DNA of 57,599 nucleotides from Longimicrobium sp. (GCA_036387335.1 DASVTZ010000181.1:1-57599), one strand, 5' to 3'. Shown: positions 41,324-49,963, numbered from the stretch's first letter. Notes: generated from the letters alone by a model not told the origin. Translations and numbers: made by a program.

Positions 41324-41731
41324 ATGTCGAGCCACGCCACCGCCATCCCCGCCCTTCCCGCCCCAGCGCGCGGACGCGCGGCCACCGTCGCACTGTGGGC
41401 GCTCCAGATCGCTCTCGCCGCCGCAATCGGAGCGGCCGGGGCGGCCAAGCTCGCGGGGGCACCGGAGATGGTGCAGCTCTTCGACGCCATCGGAATCGGG
41501 CAGTGGTTCCGCTATGTTACCGGAGCGCTCGAAGTGCCCGGCGCCCTCCTGCTGCTCGTGCCGGCCCTCGCCGGGCGCGGCGCGCTGCTCCTGGCGGGCG
41601 TGATGTGCGGCGCCGTTGTGGCGCACCTGCTCGTGCTCCACACCTCCCCCGCGGCGCCACTCTCGCTCCTCGCGGGGCTCGCCGTCGTCATCTATGCCCG
41701 CCGTGCGGAGATCGCGCGCGTCCGTGGGTGA
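41324..41731 (+). CDS. DoxX-like membrane protein
   Basis: This 135-residue protein with four TM segments shows the DoxX pattern: LQIALAAAIGAAGAAKLAG, WFRYVTGALEVPGALLLL, LLLAGVMCGAVVAHLLVL and LLAGLAVVIYARR. DoxX proteins are small quinone-reductase-associated or oxidative-stress membrane proteins. It follows a marR gene and its probable operator, a frequent pairing. Confidence 0.8.
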   Translation: MSSHATAIPALPAPARGRAATVALWALQIALAAAIGAAGAAKLAGAPEMVQLFDAIGIGQWFRYVTGALEVPGALLLLVPALAGRGALLLAGVMCGAVVAHLLVLHTSPAAPLSLLAGLAVVIYARRAEIARVRG

Positions 41732-41818
41732 ATCGTGCGCTGAACGCGATCCCACGCCATCCAAGGCACACATGACCGCGCACCTGGACCGCGACAACGA
41801 CACCGCTGGCGCCGTACG

Positions 41819-42370
41819 ATGCCGGTGAGCCTCGGCTGGATCCATACCGTCGCGGCGGTCGGCGCGCTGGTGGCCGGCGCGGCGGTGCTCCTGACCCGCA
41901 AGGGCACGCGGCGCCATCGGCAGCTCGGGTGGGCCTACGTCGTGAGCATGCTCCTGCTGAATGGCACGGCGCTCCTGATCTACCGCCTGCTGGGGCGCTT
42001 CGGGCCCTTTCACGTGGGCGCCGTCTTCAGCTTCGTGACGGTCGTGGCGGGCACCGCCGCGGCGATCGGGGCACGCCGGGCGCGAGCGCGGCGCGACGCG
42101 GTGGAGCGTGCGCGTGCTCTCCATCGCCACTACCAGTGGATGACGTGGTCGTACGTCGGGCTCGCCGCGGCGGCCGTGTCGGAGACGGCGACCCGGGTCC
42201 CCGCGCTGCGGCCGCGGCCGGACCAGGTGCTGGCGTTCGGGGTCACGGTGGCCGTGGCTACGCTCCTGGTCCTCGTGGTTGGGGCGCGGCTGATCCGGCG
42301 TTACCGATCCGCGCTCCTTGCGCCCTATCGGACGGCGGCGGAGCGAACTCCGCGCGGCTCCGCTGTCTGA
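41819..42370 (+). CDS. membrane protein, DUF2306-like
   Basis: This 183-residue protein has four TM segments: LGWIHTVAAVGALVAGAAVLL, GWAYVVSMLLLNGTALLIY, FSFVTVVAGTAAAIGA and a C-terminal pair. The HRQLGWAY and HYQWMTWSYVGLAAA blocks with conserved His are typical of the DUF2306 group of predicted heme/quinone-associated membrane proteins. The start is ATG 41819, 88 bp after the DoxX gene. Confidence 0.75.
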   Translation: MPVSLGWIHTVAAVGALVAGAAVLLTRKGTRRHRQLGWAYVVSMLLLNGTALLIYRLLGRFGPFHVGAVFSFVTVVAGTAAAIGARRARARRDAVERARALHRHYQWMTWSYVGLAAAAVSETATRVPALRPRPDQVLAFGVTVAVATLLVLVVGARLIRRYRSALLAPYRTAAERTPRGSAV

Positions 42371-42400
42371 CCTGGACGTCGCACGTTATCTACCGCAATC

Positions 42401-42453
42401 GCTCAACAGCCTTGCGCGGCGGCCCCGCGCCTCTGACCTTGGTGCCGTTCGGC
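42401..42453 (+). repeat. attC-like remnant, internally shortened
   Basis: Left box GCTCAAC (42401-42407), then the right half CTTGCGCGGCGGCCCCGCGC CTCTGACCTTGGTGCC and right box GTTCGGC (42447-42453). The left stem is lost. Confidence 0.6.
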
Positions 42454-42492
42454 GACCCCGGTCTGCTTGCGGATCCGTGCTCCAGAGGCGCC

Positions 42493-43056
42493 ATGCGGCT
42501 TCCGTGCATCCTCGCGTTCGTGGTGCCGCTGTTCGCCGCGGATGCCGCACACGCTCAGCATTGCTGGCCCATCGAGGTGCGGGTAGAGGTGAGAGACTCG
42601 GCCGGCCGCCGCATCAGCCCGGTCGTTCTCGACAGCGTCGTCGCAGTCGTAGCTCGAGGCTCCAACGAGGTCCCGGTTCGATCGCGCATGGACCTTCCGC
42701 GCGACGGGACGGCATCCGATACGAGCGGCACGCTCCAGTGGCTGACCGCCGCGTGCCGCCTGCGGCTGCAGCGGGCGACGCTCTACGCCTCCGGGCGCGC
42801 GCTGCACCTGGACTTCAACATCGACATCAACACCTTTGAGAGGCCGGGTCCCTCCGCCTTTCTGATCGAAGCACCTCCCCTCCAGTCCGCCGCATTCAGA
42901 TTGCGCTTCGATCCTGAGCTACGAGGCGGCCATTCATCCGCTCCACGCCGGCTCGACGCGAGCTGGTGGGAGCGCGCCTCGAACGCGAAAGGCGCCGCCC
43001 CAGACGCGCCACGGAGCCGTTGCACCCGGCACCGGCCAGGTTGTTCGCGGGCCTGA
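42493..43056 (+). CDS. secreted protein of unknown function (187 aa)
   Basis: This 187-residue protein has a clear signal peptide (CILAFVVPLFAADAAHA). The mature domain begins QHCWPIEVRVEVRDSAGRR and looks like a beta-sandwich (transthyretin-like) with two Cys. Its C-terminal 45 residues are Arg-rich and may be out of register with the original end. It starts 40 bp after an attC-like remnant. Confidence 0.65.
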   Translation: MRLPCILAFVVPLFAADAAHAQHCWPIEVRVEVRDSAGRRISPVVLDSVVAVVARGSNEVPVRSRMDLPRDGTASDTSGTLQWLTAACRLRLQRATLYASGRALHLDFNIDINTFERPGPSAFLIEAPPLQSAAFRLRFDPELRGGHSSAPRRLDASWWERASNAKGAAPDAPRSRCTRHRPGCSRA

Positions 43057-43109
43057 AAAACCACTCGGCGTGGCGTACGCCGGGCTCACAATCCAATGGA
43101 GAACCCAGG

Positions 43110-43595
43110 ATGGCGAAGCCGGCAAAAAACACGATCTGCCTATGGTACGATGGCGGCGCGGAGGAAGCGGCGCGGTTCTACGCCGAAACCTTTCCCGATT
43201 CATCGGTCGACGCGGTGCACCGCGCCCCGGGCGACTTCCCGTCCGGGAAGGAGGGCGACGTGTTGACGGTCGAGTTCACCGTCATGGGCATTCCCTGCCT
43301 GGGGCTGAACGGCGGCCCCGCGTTCAAGCACGATGAAGCCTTCTCGTTCCAGGTCGCGACCGAGGACCAGGCCGAGACGGATCGGTACTGGAACGCGATC
43401 GTCGGCAATGGCGGGCAGGAGAGCGCCTGCGGGTGGTGCAAGGACAGGTGGGGACTGTCGTGGCAGATCACGCCCGTCGCCCTGACGCAGGCGATCACCA
43501 ACCCGGATCCCGCCGTCGCCAAACGGGCGTTCAATGCGATGATGCAGATGCACAAGATCGACGTCGCGGCGATCGAGGCGGCGGTCCGCGGCTGA
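43110..43595 (+). CDS. VOC-family PhnB-like protein
   Basis: This 161-residue protein matches the PhnB/3-dmu-9_3-mt branch of the VOC superfamily. It opens with TICLWYDGGAEEAARFYAE, has TVEFTVMGIPCLGLNGGP and AFSFQVATEDQAETDRYWN in the middle, and CGWCKDRWGLSWQITP near the end. The substrate is unknown. It is the first of several VOC/DoxX genes in a row that may share a stress-response or detoxification role. Confidence 0.85.
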   Translation: MAKPAKNTICLWYDGGAEEAARFYAETFPDSSVDAVHRAPGDFPSGKEGDVLTVEFTVMGIPCLGLNGGPAFKHDEAFSFQVATEDQAETDRYWNAIVGNGGQESACGWCKDRWGLSWQITPVALTQAITNPDPAVAKRAFNAMMQMHKIDVAAIEAAVRG

Positions 43596-43608
43596 ATCCC
43601 GCACGGCC

Positions 43609-43630
43609 TCACACAGAGCCACAGAGGAAC
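43609..43630. repeat. second copy of the 39.5-kb palindrome arm
   Basis: TCACACAGAGCCACAGAGG is identical to the complement of the right arm at 39562-39583. It lies in the 89-bp gap between two VOC genes. Confidence 0.7.
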
Positions 43631-43684
43631 CCGCGAGAACGACGAAGAAGGTTCTCTCTGGTGACATCCACACGCGGAGATCCA

Positions 43685-44089
43685 GTGAAGCTCGACGTTT
43701 ACCTGAACTACGCCGGCACCTGCGAAGAGGCGTTCCGCTTCTACGAGCAGCACCTGGGAGGCAGGATCACGGGCATGCGCCGCCACGGCGACCAGCCGAA
43801 CGGCAGGATGCCGGAAGGGTGGAAGGACGCGATCCTCCACGCGCGCATCGAGATCGGGAACACGGTGATCATGGGTGCGGACATCCCGGGCGCCGAGCCC
43901 ATGCGGAGCGCGTACCTGGCACTGACGCTGGACAGCGCCGAGGAGGCGGAGCGCGTCTACGCTCTGCTCTCCGAGGGCGGGCAGATCTTCATGAAGATGG
44001 AGGAGACCTTTTTCGCCTCCCGCTTCGCCCAGCTGCGAGACCGGTTCGGCACTTCGTGGATGCTGCTGCACGAGCGTGGCGCCGCCTGA
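43685..44089 (+). CDS. VOC-family protein (glyoxalase/PhnB-like)
   Basis: This 134-residue VOC protein begins KLDVYLNYAGTCEEAFRFYE and has GGRITGMRR, ARIEIGNTVIMGADIPG and FGTSWMLLHERGAA. It resembles the YjdN/PhnB group. GTG 43685 is the start; upstream codons are the repeat-containing gap. It precedes a DoxX gene. Confidence 0.85.
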   Translation: MKLDVYLNYAGTCEEAFRFYEQHLGGRITGMRRHGDQPNGRMPEGWKDAILHARIEIGNTVIMGADIPGAEPMRSAYLALTLDSAEEAERVYALLSEGGQIFMKMEETFFASRFAQLRDRFGTSWMLLHERGAA

Positions 44090-44172
44090 CCCAGCGCCGC
44101 GGACGAAGCAGGTCGCTGGGCCCGGAGCTGGGATCGAGCAGGCTGACACGCAAACCGCTGAGGAGGCAAACG

Positions 44173-44544
44173 ATGAACACCCTGTTGTGGGTGCTGCAGG
44201 GCCTCGCCGCTCTCGTTTACGGGGCGTCCGGCATCATGAAGGTCTTCATGTTCGACAAGATCAAGGAAGGGGTGCCGTCCTTTGGCGCGCTGCCGCGGGG
44301 GGCCTGGCTGGCGCTCGGCATCGTCGAGCTCGTCTGCGTGGTGGGGCTGATCGTCCCGGGCGCAACGGGGTGGCGGCCGGGGCTCACGGCGGTGGCCGCG
44401 GCGGTGCTGGCGGTCGAGAGCCTCGTGTTCATCGGGGTGCACGTCACGTACAACGAGGTGGGGTCCATCGTCATGAGCGCCGTGCTCGGCCTCCTCATGG
44501 CGTTCATCGCGTACGGCCGCATGGTGCTGAAGCCGTTCGTCTGA
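44173..44544 (+). CDS. DoxX-family membrane protein
   Basis: This 123-residue protein with four TM segments has the DoxX pattern: LQGLAALVYGASGIMKVFMF, WLALGIVELVCVVGLIVPG, VAAAVLAVESLVFIGVHV and IVMSAVLGLLMAFIAYGRM. GAGGAGG before ATG 44173 is a good ribosome-binding site. It is the second DoxX-type gene in the window and lies directly after two VOC genes. Confidence 0.85.
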   Translation: MNTLLWVLQGLAALVYGASGIMKVFMFDKIKEGVPSFGALPRGAWLALGIVELVCVVGLIVPGATGWRPGLTAVAAAVLAVESLVFIGVHVTYNEVGSIVMSAVLGLLMAFIAYGRMVLKPFV

Positions 44545-44583
44545 CCTGTCCTGGCCGGTCCTCCTCGAACTCGCGCGCAACCG

Positions 44584-45009
44584 TTGATCTCTTCCATCGT
44601 CACGCGCACCAGTGCCGCGGCCCTGCTGGCCGGCGGGCTGGCGCTGCTCTTCGCCTCGGACGTGTTGCTGCCCGTCCTTGTGCCCGGGTTCCCGGCGGCG
44701 GGCGCGTGGCTCGGGCAGCTGCTGGGCGCCGCGTGGCTCGGGGTGGCCGCGCTCAACTGGCTGCATCGCGGCGCGCTGCTGGGCGGGATCTACGGGCGGC
44801 CGGTGGTGCTCGCCAACCTCGTGCTGTACTTCGTAGGCGCGCTGTCGCTGCTGCGGGCGCTCGTGGGGCCTGGCGTGCCCCGCGCGCTATGGGGACTCGC
44901 GGTACCGCTCGCGCTGCTGGCGGTGGTATACGGCGTGCTGCTCCTGCGCGGGCCGCTCGACCCACTGGACCCCGAGCGGGTGCGCGGCGCGTCCGGCACT
45001 TCGAGATAA
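44584..45009 (+). CDS. membrane protein (141 aa), four TM
   Basis: This 141-residue hydrophobic protein has four TM segments (AAALLAGGLALLFASDVLLP; LGQLLGAAWLGVAALNWLHR; VVLANLVLYFVGALSLLRAL; LWGLAVPLALLAVVYGVLLL). NWLHRG and YGRPVV recall small membrane proteins of unknown function. The start is taken as TTG 44584, which is uncertain. Confidence 0.65.
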   Translation: MISSIVTRTSAAALLAGGLALLFASDVLLPVLVPGFPAAGAWLGQLLGAAWLGVAALNWLHRGALLGGIYGRPVVLANLVLYFVGALSLLRALVGPGVPRALWGLAVPLALLAVVYGVLLLRGPLDPLDPERVRGASGTSR

Positions 45010-45015
45010 GTCCAC

Positions 45016-45948
45016 GTGCATCAACAGCTCGCGCACGTCGCGCTGGTCGTCCGCGACTACGACGAAGCCATCGACTTCTACACGAAGAAGCTCGGCTTCA
45101 CGCTGGTCGAAGACACGTATCAGCCGGAGCAGGACAAGCGCTGGGTGCTCGTGGCGCCTCCCGGACCGCCCGGAACCTCGCTCCTGCTCGCGCGGGCTTC
45201 CACGCCGGAGCAGGCGCGCTTCATCGGCGACCAGGCCGGCGGGCGGGTGTTCCTCTTCCTGAGCACGGACGACTTCTGGCGCGACTACGACCGCATGCTC
45301 GCCGCGGGCATCCGCTTCGTTCGCGACCCGGCCGTGCAGCCGTACGGCACCGTCGCCGTGTTCGAGGACCTGTACGGCAACCGGTGGGACCTGGTCCAGT
45401 TCGCCGCCGCCTCCGTCGCGGCGACCGCGCAGCCTGTCGAACTGCGCGTCCCCAGAGCCATTCTCGACCAGCGCGACCCCGCAAAGCTGGCCTGGGCCGC
45501 GATCGAACCGGTGTGGGATGCCGTCGATCTGAGCGCCGAGCCAGGTGCAGTCGACGACCAGCTCTCGAGGCTTTCCAGGGGCCAGAAAGCGTTGCTGGCG
45601 ATCCACTGGTGCGTGGCGGAGGTGTCGAACGGCGGGTTTGAGCAGTTCTTCGCGAACCCGGCCGGGGTGCTCACGCGCGAAGCACGGGAAGGGTTCGCGC
45701 TGGTCGGTGACCAGGCACTCGCGTCCGTTGTCGACCAGGTCGCCGCCCTCTTCCCCGACGAGTGGCCCGCACGTGAGCGCAGCGTGCGCAACTTCCAGCT
45801 TCGGCGGCTCCGCGGGCCCGATGCGGAGCGTGTAGCCGCCTTCGAGCCCTACGACAGAGCCTTCGGCGATTGCCTGGGCTTGGAGGGGCTGCCTGGCCGC
45901 TGTGCTGCCTACGTGATCGAAAACCCCACTGACTTCGTCCGTGACTGA
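45016..45948 (+). CDS. fusion of a VOC domain and a DUF4375 (DMP19-like) domain
   Basis: In this 310-residue protein, residues 1-130 are a VOC domain (HVALVVRDYDEAIDFYTKKL ... AVFEDLYGNRWDLVQF). Residues about 165-300 are a helical DUF4375-type domain (LSRGQKALLAIHWCVAEVSN, GGFEQFFANPAG, CAAYVIENPTDFV). DUF4375 includes Neisseria DMP19, a DNA-mimic protein; acidic helices here fit the family, but DNA mimicry is not shown. GTG 45016 follows the previous stop by 6 bp. I saw no stop or frameshift at the junction. Confidence 0.8.
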   Translation: MHQQLAHVALVVRDYDEAIDFYTKKLGFTLVEDTYQPEQDKRWVLVAPPGPPGTSLLLARASTPEQARFIGDQAGGRVFLFLSTDDFWRDYDRMLAAGIRFVRDPAVQPYGTVAVFEDLYGNRWDLVQFAAASVAATAQPVELRVPRAILDQRDPAKLAWAAIEPVWDAVDLSAEPGAVDDQLSRLSRGQKALLAIHWCVAEVSNGGFEQFFANPAGVLTREAREGFALVGDQALASVVDQVAALFPDEWPARERSVRNFQLRRLRGPDAERVAAFEPYDRAFGDCLGLEGLPGRCAAYVIENPTDFVRD

Positions 45949-46065
45949 ACGGGCGAGGTCGTGGCAGACGGTTGGCGATGGGGCCGGCTGTTTGTCTCGA
46001 AGGTTGTAGCTCGGCGGCTCACCCTTCGGTTCACCCCAGCGTCCGAATCTTTTCGTAGCCAACCG

Positions 46066-46502
46066 ATGGAGCCGGTCACGATCTTGCGCGATCCCGCCGC
46101 CCTGAGGGCACAGCCTACATCGAGCTGCTGCCGGGCGGGTACCGCGACTCCTGCTGGAACGAGGGCTCGGTGTTCCTCACCGAGGAGGTGTTTGGGTACT
46201 TCGAGCGAATCATCGCGCGGCACGAGCCAAGGTTCGACCACTTCGCCTTCATGGACGTGGAGCGCGCGACGTGGAACGCGATCCTAGATGACATGGCCGG
46301 CGTCGCGCGGGCACTTCGCGCAGCCGCCACCATCGACGACGTTCCGCCGATCGTAGGCTTCTACTACCTGGGGACGAAGCGGGAATTCGCGGCCTCGTTC
46401 CGCGAAAATGCGGACGCGCTGGCTGCGCTGCTCGATGAGCTCGGCGCATGGCTGCGGGAGCAGCTGTCCCGCGAAGAGGTGGTAGCGGTACTGGGCATGT
46501 AG
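46066..46502 (+). pseudogene. conserved hypothetical gene with probable 5' frameshift
   Basis: The frame from ATG 46066 (MEPVTILRDPAALR) breaks near 46105. The adjacent frame continues as PEGTAYIELLPGGYRDSCWNEG and then VFLTEEVFGYFERIIARHEP to 46502. That frame has no good start of its own before GTG 46170, which would delete the apparent N terminus. A single-base indel explains the picture; sequencing error or real inactivation cannot be told apart. The family is unknown. Confidence 0.5.
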
Positions 46503-46544
46503 CCGCAGCCGAAATCCAGGCACACTCAACCCATCTGAGGCCGC

Positions 46545-46883
46545 ATGAGCGAGGCGACTGGGACCAGCGAGGGCGTGTTCACCCAGGCGTGGCTCCTGAA
46601 GGGGCTCACCCGAAACGTGCCGGGAGTTCTCGGCCTGGACCAGGGCCACCTCCTCTTCGTCACGCACGACGAGGAGACGATCTTCGACGCGCCGCTCTCC
46701 CGCGTCGGCGACGTAAAGGTGCCGTGGTACTACTTCGGCGGCGGCCTCAAGCTCAGAGTCGGCGACGAGCGCTACCGTCTCTCCTTCGTTCCCCCGACCG
46801 CGGTCGGCGGCGGCATCGCGGACATTCCCGAAGGACGCGCGAACTGCAAGATGTGGCTGTCGCTGCTCGCGGGAACCGCCTGA
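46545..46883 (+). CDS. GRAM/PH-like domain protein (112 aa)
   Basis: This 112-residue protein has an all-beta pattern (GVLGLDQGHLLFVTHDEETI, FDAPLSRVGDVKVPWYYFGG, GLKLRVGDERYRLSFVPP) and a C-terminal helix. That is how bacterial GRAM/PH-like modules look, but I am not certain. No signal peptide is seen. The start is ATG 46545. Confidence 0.6.
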   Translation: MSEATGTSEGVFTQAWLLKGLTRNVPGVLGLDQGHLLFVTHDEETIFDAPLSRVGDVKVPWYYFGGGLKLRVGDERYRLSFVPPTAVGGGIADIPEGRANCKMWLSLLAGTA

Positions 46884-46935
46884 GCAGCGCGCGGGAGCAC
46901 TGCACCGACCGCTCACTCTCAACGATCCCCGCGCC

Positions 46936-47406
46936 TTGTACCTGCTCAACCCGCTCGCCTTCGCCCGGGACCTGAGGGACGACCGTGTACCCGAAAGCGT
47001 GAAGGCGCAGTACATGGTGCTCGGCGGAATCGTGCAGTACGCTCATTACGCGTGGCGCTCGCATTACCCCGCAGAACCCGCGTCATCATTCGGCTTCGCG
47101 ATGCTCGTGGCGGTCTGGATCGCGGGCGTGTACGTGTGCTATCGCGCGAACGCCGCCGGCGACGACAGGCGTTTCATCGAGCGGTTCATCTGCCTGGCGG
47201 TACCGCTCACCGTCTGGACGTCCCTCGCGGGAATCGCCGTTGCCGCCGCGATGTACTACGGGCTCGGTCTTCGGGGTGAGGAGTACGGCGCCATGCGAGG
47301 TGGCATCACGCTTCTGATGTGGATCGCCTACGTCGCGGCCCTGCGCTGGCTGATCATCCACGCGTCGAAGCGCGACGGTCCACCGCCCCTGCCCCGAGCC
47401 CCCTGA
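46936..47406 (+). CDS. membrane protein (156 aa), four TM
   Basis: This 156-residue protein has TM segments at FGFAMLVAVWIAGVYVCYRA, VPLTVWTSLAGIAVAAAMYYG and GITLLMWIAYVAALRWLII, plus a weaker one near residue 30. The family is unknown. The start is TTG 46936, 52 bp after the preceding gene. Confidence 0.6.
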   Translation: MYLLNPLAFARDLRDDRVPESVKAQYMVLGGIVQYAHYAWRSHYPAEPASSFGFAMLVAVWIAGVYVCYRANAAGDDRRFIERFICLAVPLTVWTSLAGIAVAAAMYYGLGLRGEEYGAMRGGITLLMWIAYVAALRWLIIHASKRDGPPPLPRAP

Positions 47407-47459
47407 CCCCCACCTGCGTTGCAAGTTGGTGGGGCGCCAGTCGTGAAGAGGTTCCCAGG

Positions 47460-47936
47460 ATGAGCAAAGAGTACACGCTGGAGAAGTGGGTCTGGACCGA
47501 CGCTGATTTCGAGCAGATGGGCTGGCACGATGCGCCGATCCACGCCATGGCGTACCTCTCCGAGACGTTCGAGATCGCCTTCGACATCGACTACATCCTG
47601 AAGTGGGTGCATCCTGGTCCGGACGAGACTCACTTCAGCTTCTGGATCGCTCCAGCTACGATCATCTTCCAGAACGTCACCGACCTCCAACTCGATCTGG
47701 AATCGTTCGGAGGCATCACCGTGCAGGACCTCGACAGAACAGACCCGCAGCCCTCACGTCCAGGCTTCGAAGGACCGGAAGCGAGCTGGCTCTGGACTTT
47801 CAACTGCCTGGAAGGGGCGATCCAATTCCGCGCGACGGGTTTCCGCCAGACGATCCGCCGTGCTCCGACGCACCAGGCCGAGCAGACGATTCCTCTGAGG
47901 GCCCGAGGCGGAATCTCCTTCAGCGAGAGTCGCTGA
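47460..47936 (+). CDS. conserved hypothetical protein (158 aa)
   Basis: This 158-residue soluble protein is marked by WVWTDADFEQMGWHDAPIHA near the N terminus and IDYILKWVHPGPDETHFSFW after it, with a beta-rich rest. I recall such proteins as unassigned hypotheticals in many bacteria. CCCAGG precedes ATG 47460. No signal peptide is seen. Confidence 0.7.
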   Translation: MSKEYTLEKWVWTDADFEQMGWHDAPIHAMAYLSETFEIAFDIDYILKWVHPGPDETHFSFWIAPATIIFQNVTDLQLDLESFGGITVQDLDRTDPQPSRPGFEGPEASWLWTFNCLEGAIQFRATGFRQTIRRAPTHQAEQTIPLRARGGISFSESR

Positions 47937-48131
47937 CACCCGCCGCCAACCATGCACCGCACCAGCGCGCGTGCGCCCTGTCGAGGCATCGAAGCTGGCG
48001 GAGCGCACCGGCGTCGCACCGCCGTGAGGGCAAGATCGTGCGCATCGTCTCTACCGTACCCGCGGGGCCGGGCTTAGCTTAGCGGCTGCCCAGGCATCCC
48101 GGTTGGGCTCTCAACCCCGTTCGGAGGAACG

Positions 48132-48521
48132 ATGCGAATCCTGATCGCCACTGCCGCCCTGCTTTTCACCGCCGCCTCGGCCAGCGCCCAGAGCGCGCCC
48201 ATCTTGCGGGTCGACTCTCTCGAACAGGCCGCGCGTCGCGCGCGGAACGACAACGACCGTGCCGCCGCCGCCAGTGCCCTGGGGTTGGCCTATGCGGATC
48301 TGGCCGCCGACTCCGCCGCCTCGCGGCTCTTCGTTGGGGTGACGGTCGCGGGATTCGTCGATCAGCGCGACCGTGCACAGGGTGCGGTGCAGGTCTCGCA
48401 GCTGGCGGATGAGGCCCTCCTTCGCCTCGCGGCGATCGAGGCGGCCCAGCGTGCCATCATCGTCCAGCAGAACGCCCGTATCATCGAGCTCCTCGGCCAG
48501 CTGGTGAGACAGCCGAGGTAA
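48132..48521 (+). CDS. secreted helical protein (129 aa)
   Basis: This 129-residue protein has a signal peptide (ILIATAALLFTAASASAQS) followed by an all-helical mature part rich in Ala, Arg and Gln (EQAARRARNDNDRAAAASAL, QRAIIVQQNARIIELLGQLV), probably a coiled coil. CGGAGG precedes ATG 48132. It ends before a strong terminator at 48582. The function is unknown. Confidence 0.75.
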   Translation: MRILIATAALLFTAASASAQSAPILRVDSLEQAARRARNDNDRAAAASALGLAYADLAADSAASRLFVGVTVAGFVDQRDRAQGAVQVSQLADEALLRLAAIEAAQRAIIVQQNARIIELLGQLVRQPR

Positions 48522-48581
48522 GCCGGCGGGTGAAATCGCACGGCTCGCTGCCGCCGCAGGGGTTGTTCCGAGGCACATCTT

Positions 48582-48617
48582 GAGCGGCCGAGCATCTGAG
48601 TTGATGCTCGGCCGCTC
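48582..48617. terminator. terminator hairpin, 15 bp perfect
   Basis: GAGCGGCCGAGCATC (48582-48596) pairs perfectly with GATGCTCGGCCGCTC (48603-48617) around a 6-nt loop. Confidence 0.8.
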
Positions 48618-48827
48618 GCCGATTCACCTTCGTGGCGAAGTGCGAATTTGCGCCTCGTTCCTGATCCCGCCGGCTGGCGCCTCAGCGATCAGCGTGCGGA
48701 CGTGCATTGGGGCTTGCATCGTTTTCAGACTTTAAATAGGATAGATGTCAGGGTGGGCGTGCGGCGGGAGCCTGGTCGATCCCCCTCGTACACTTGTAAA
48801 ACAACCGACCATCAGGAGGATGGCACG

Positions 48828-49937
48828 ATGTGGAATCGCAGTCTGTTTGTGGCCATCGGGTGCAGCACGCTGCTGGTGGCGGCGTGCGGTGACAATCCCA
48901 CCGAGCAGCGGGCGGAAACGCCGGACGCGGTGGTGGAGGCGGTCCGTGCGATGGGCTTCCGCACCGACATGATCGAGGATCACGGGAGCTACCTGCTGGT
49001 GGAGGGCGACATCTACCTCCCCAAGGCGGAAATCGGCGCAGGGGGCCCGCTCGCTCCCGGGAAGCCGCGCTACCAGTACACCACCACCAACCTCGTTTCG
49101 TCCACCAAGATCAACCAGATCACGGTCGATCTCTCCGGGCTCAACTCGCAGCCGGCGTGGCAGACCGCGGCGCGCACCGCGATGTCGCACTGGAGCGGGA
49201 TCACCGACGCCAACGTGACAATGGTGGAGGGCTCCCCGGCAGACATCACCGTGAGCACCACCTGCACGTCGTCGAACGTGGCCGCGTCCGCCTCGTTCCC
49301 GGGTAGCGGCAATCCGGGGAGCACCGTCTACGTGAACACCTGCTTCGGGTATTCCACCAGCAGCGCCCAGAAAGTGCACAACATGGTGCACGAGCTCGGG
49401 CACACGATCGGCTTCCGGCACAGCAACTACGCGCAGCTGGGCGAGAGCGCCGGGACGGTGGGCGCCAACCACGTCTACGGCACGCCGACCAGCGGCAACG
49501 CCACCGGCTCGGTGATGAACGGCGGAACGGCGCTCAACTCGTGGGCGGGCTTCGCTTCGTCCGACCTGACGGCGGTTCGTTCGCGCTATCCGCTGCCGGG
49601 GCCGTCGGGGCTCTCCGTCACCGATTCCAACGGGACTCCGCTGGTCAGCTGGAACGCGGCGAGCGGCGCCACCAGCTACACCGTGTCGCTGATCACCTTC
49701 AATACACAGAACGGGAGCTACACGAACCACTACTACACTACGCTCGGCACCACGACCGGCACGTCGTACCTGGATTCCGGCAACACGTACACGGGCGTGT
49801 ACGAGTGCAACTACGACTGGGGATGGGACGGTGGAACGCAGGGCGCCTGGTACGAGTACGCCGTCCAGGCCACGTACGCCAAGGGTACCAGCCCCATCCT
49901 GTACTCGCGCATCTACGCACCGGTCGCGCAGTGCTAG
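48828..49937 (+). CDS. zinc metalloprotease lipoprotein (M57/HEIGH type)
   Basis: This 369-residue lipoprotein (LFVAIGCSTLLVAACGD lipobox) has a metzincin-like protease domain. HELGHTIGFRH at residues 188-198 supplies three zinc His and the catalytic Glu, as in dual-action HEIGH (M57) metalloproteases. The N-terminal part (DHGSYLLVEGDIYLPKAEI) is the usual pro-region of this group. The last about 110 residues form an Fn3-like domain (VSWNAASGATSYTVSL). It is probably an extracytoplasmic protease. AGGAGG precedes ATG 48828. Confidence 0.85.
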   Translation: MWNRSLFVAIGCSTLLVAACGDNPTEQRAETPDAVVEAVRAMGFRTDMIEDHGSYLLVEGDIYLPKAEIGAGGPLAPGKPRYQYTTTNLVSSTKINQITVDLSGLNSQPAWQTAARTAMSHWSGITDANVTMVEGSPADITVSTTCTSSNVAASASFPGSGNPGSTVYVNTCFGYSTSSAQKVHNMVHELGHTIGFRHSNYAQLGESAGTVGANHVYGTPTSGNATGSVMNGGTALNSWAGFASSDLTAVRSRYPLPGPSGLSVTDSNGTPLVSWNAASGATSYTVSLITFNTQNGSYTNHYYTTLGTTTGTSYLDSGNTYTGVYECNYDWGWDGGTQGAWYEYAVQATYAKGTSPILYSRIYAPVAQC

Positions 49938-49963
49938 GCTGAGCGGGGCTTTGAAGGTGAAGC

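Noticed and set aside
9026-42453. Interpreting the 100-bp palindromes as REP/BIME elements
   Set aside because: REP elements are shorter and lack the fixed RYYYAAC/GTTRRRY end boxes, one-sided bulge and one-gene-per-interval spacing seen here.
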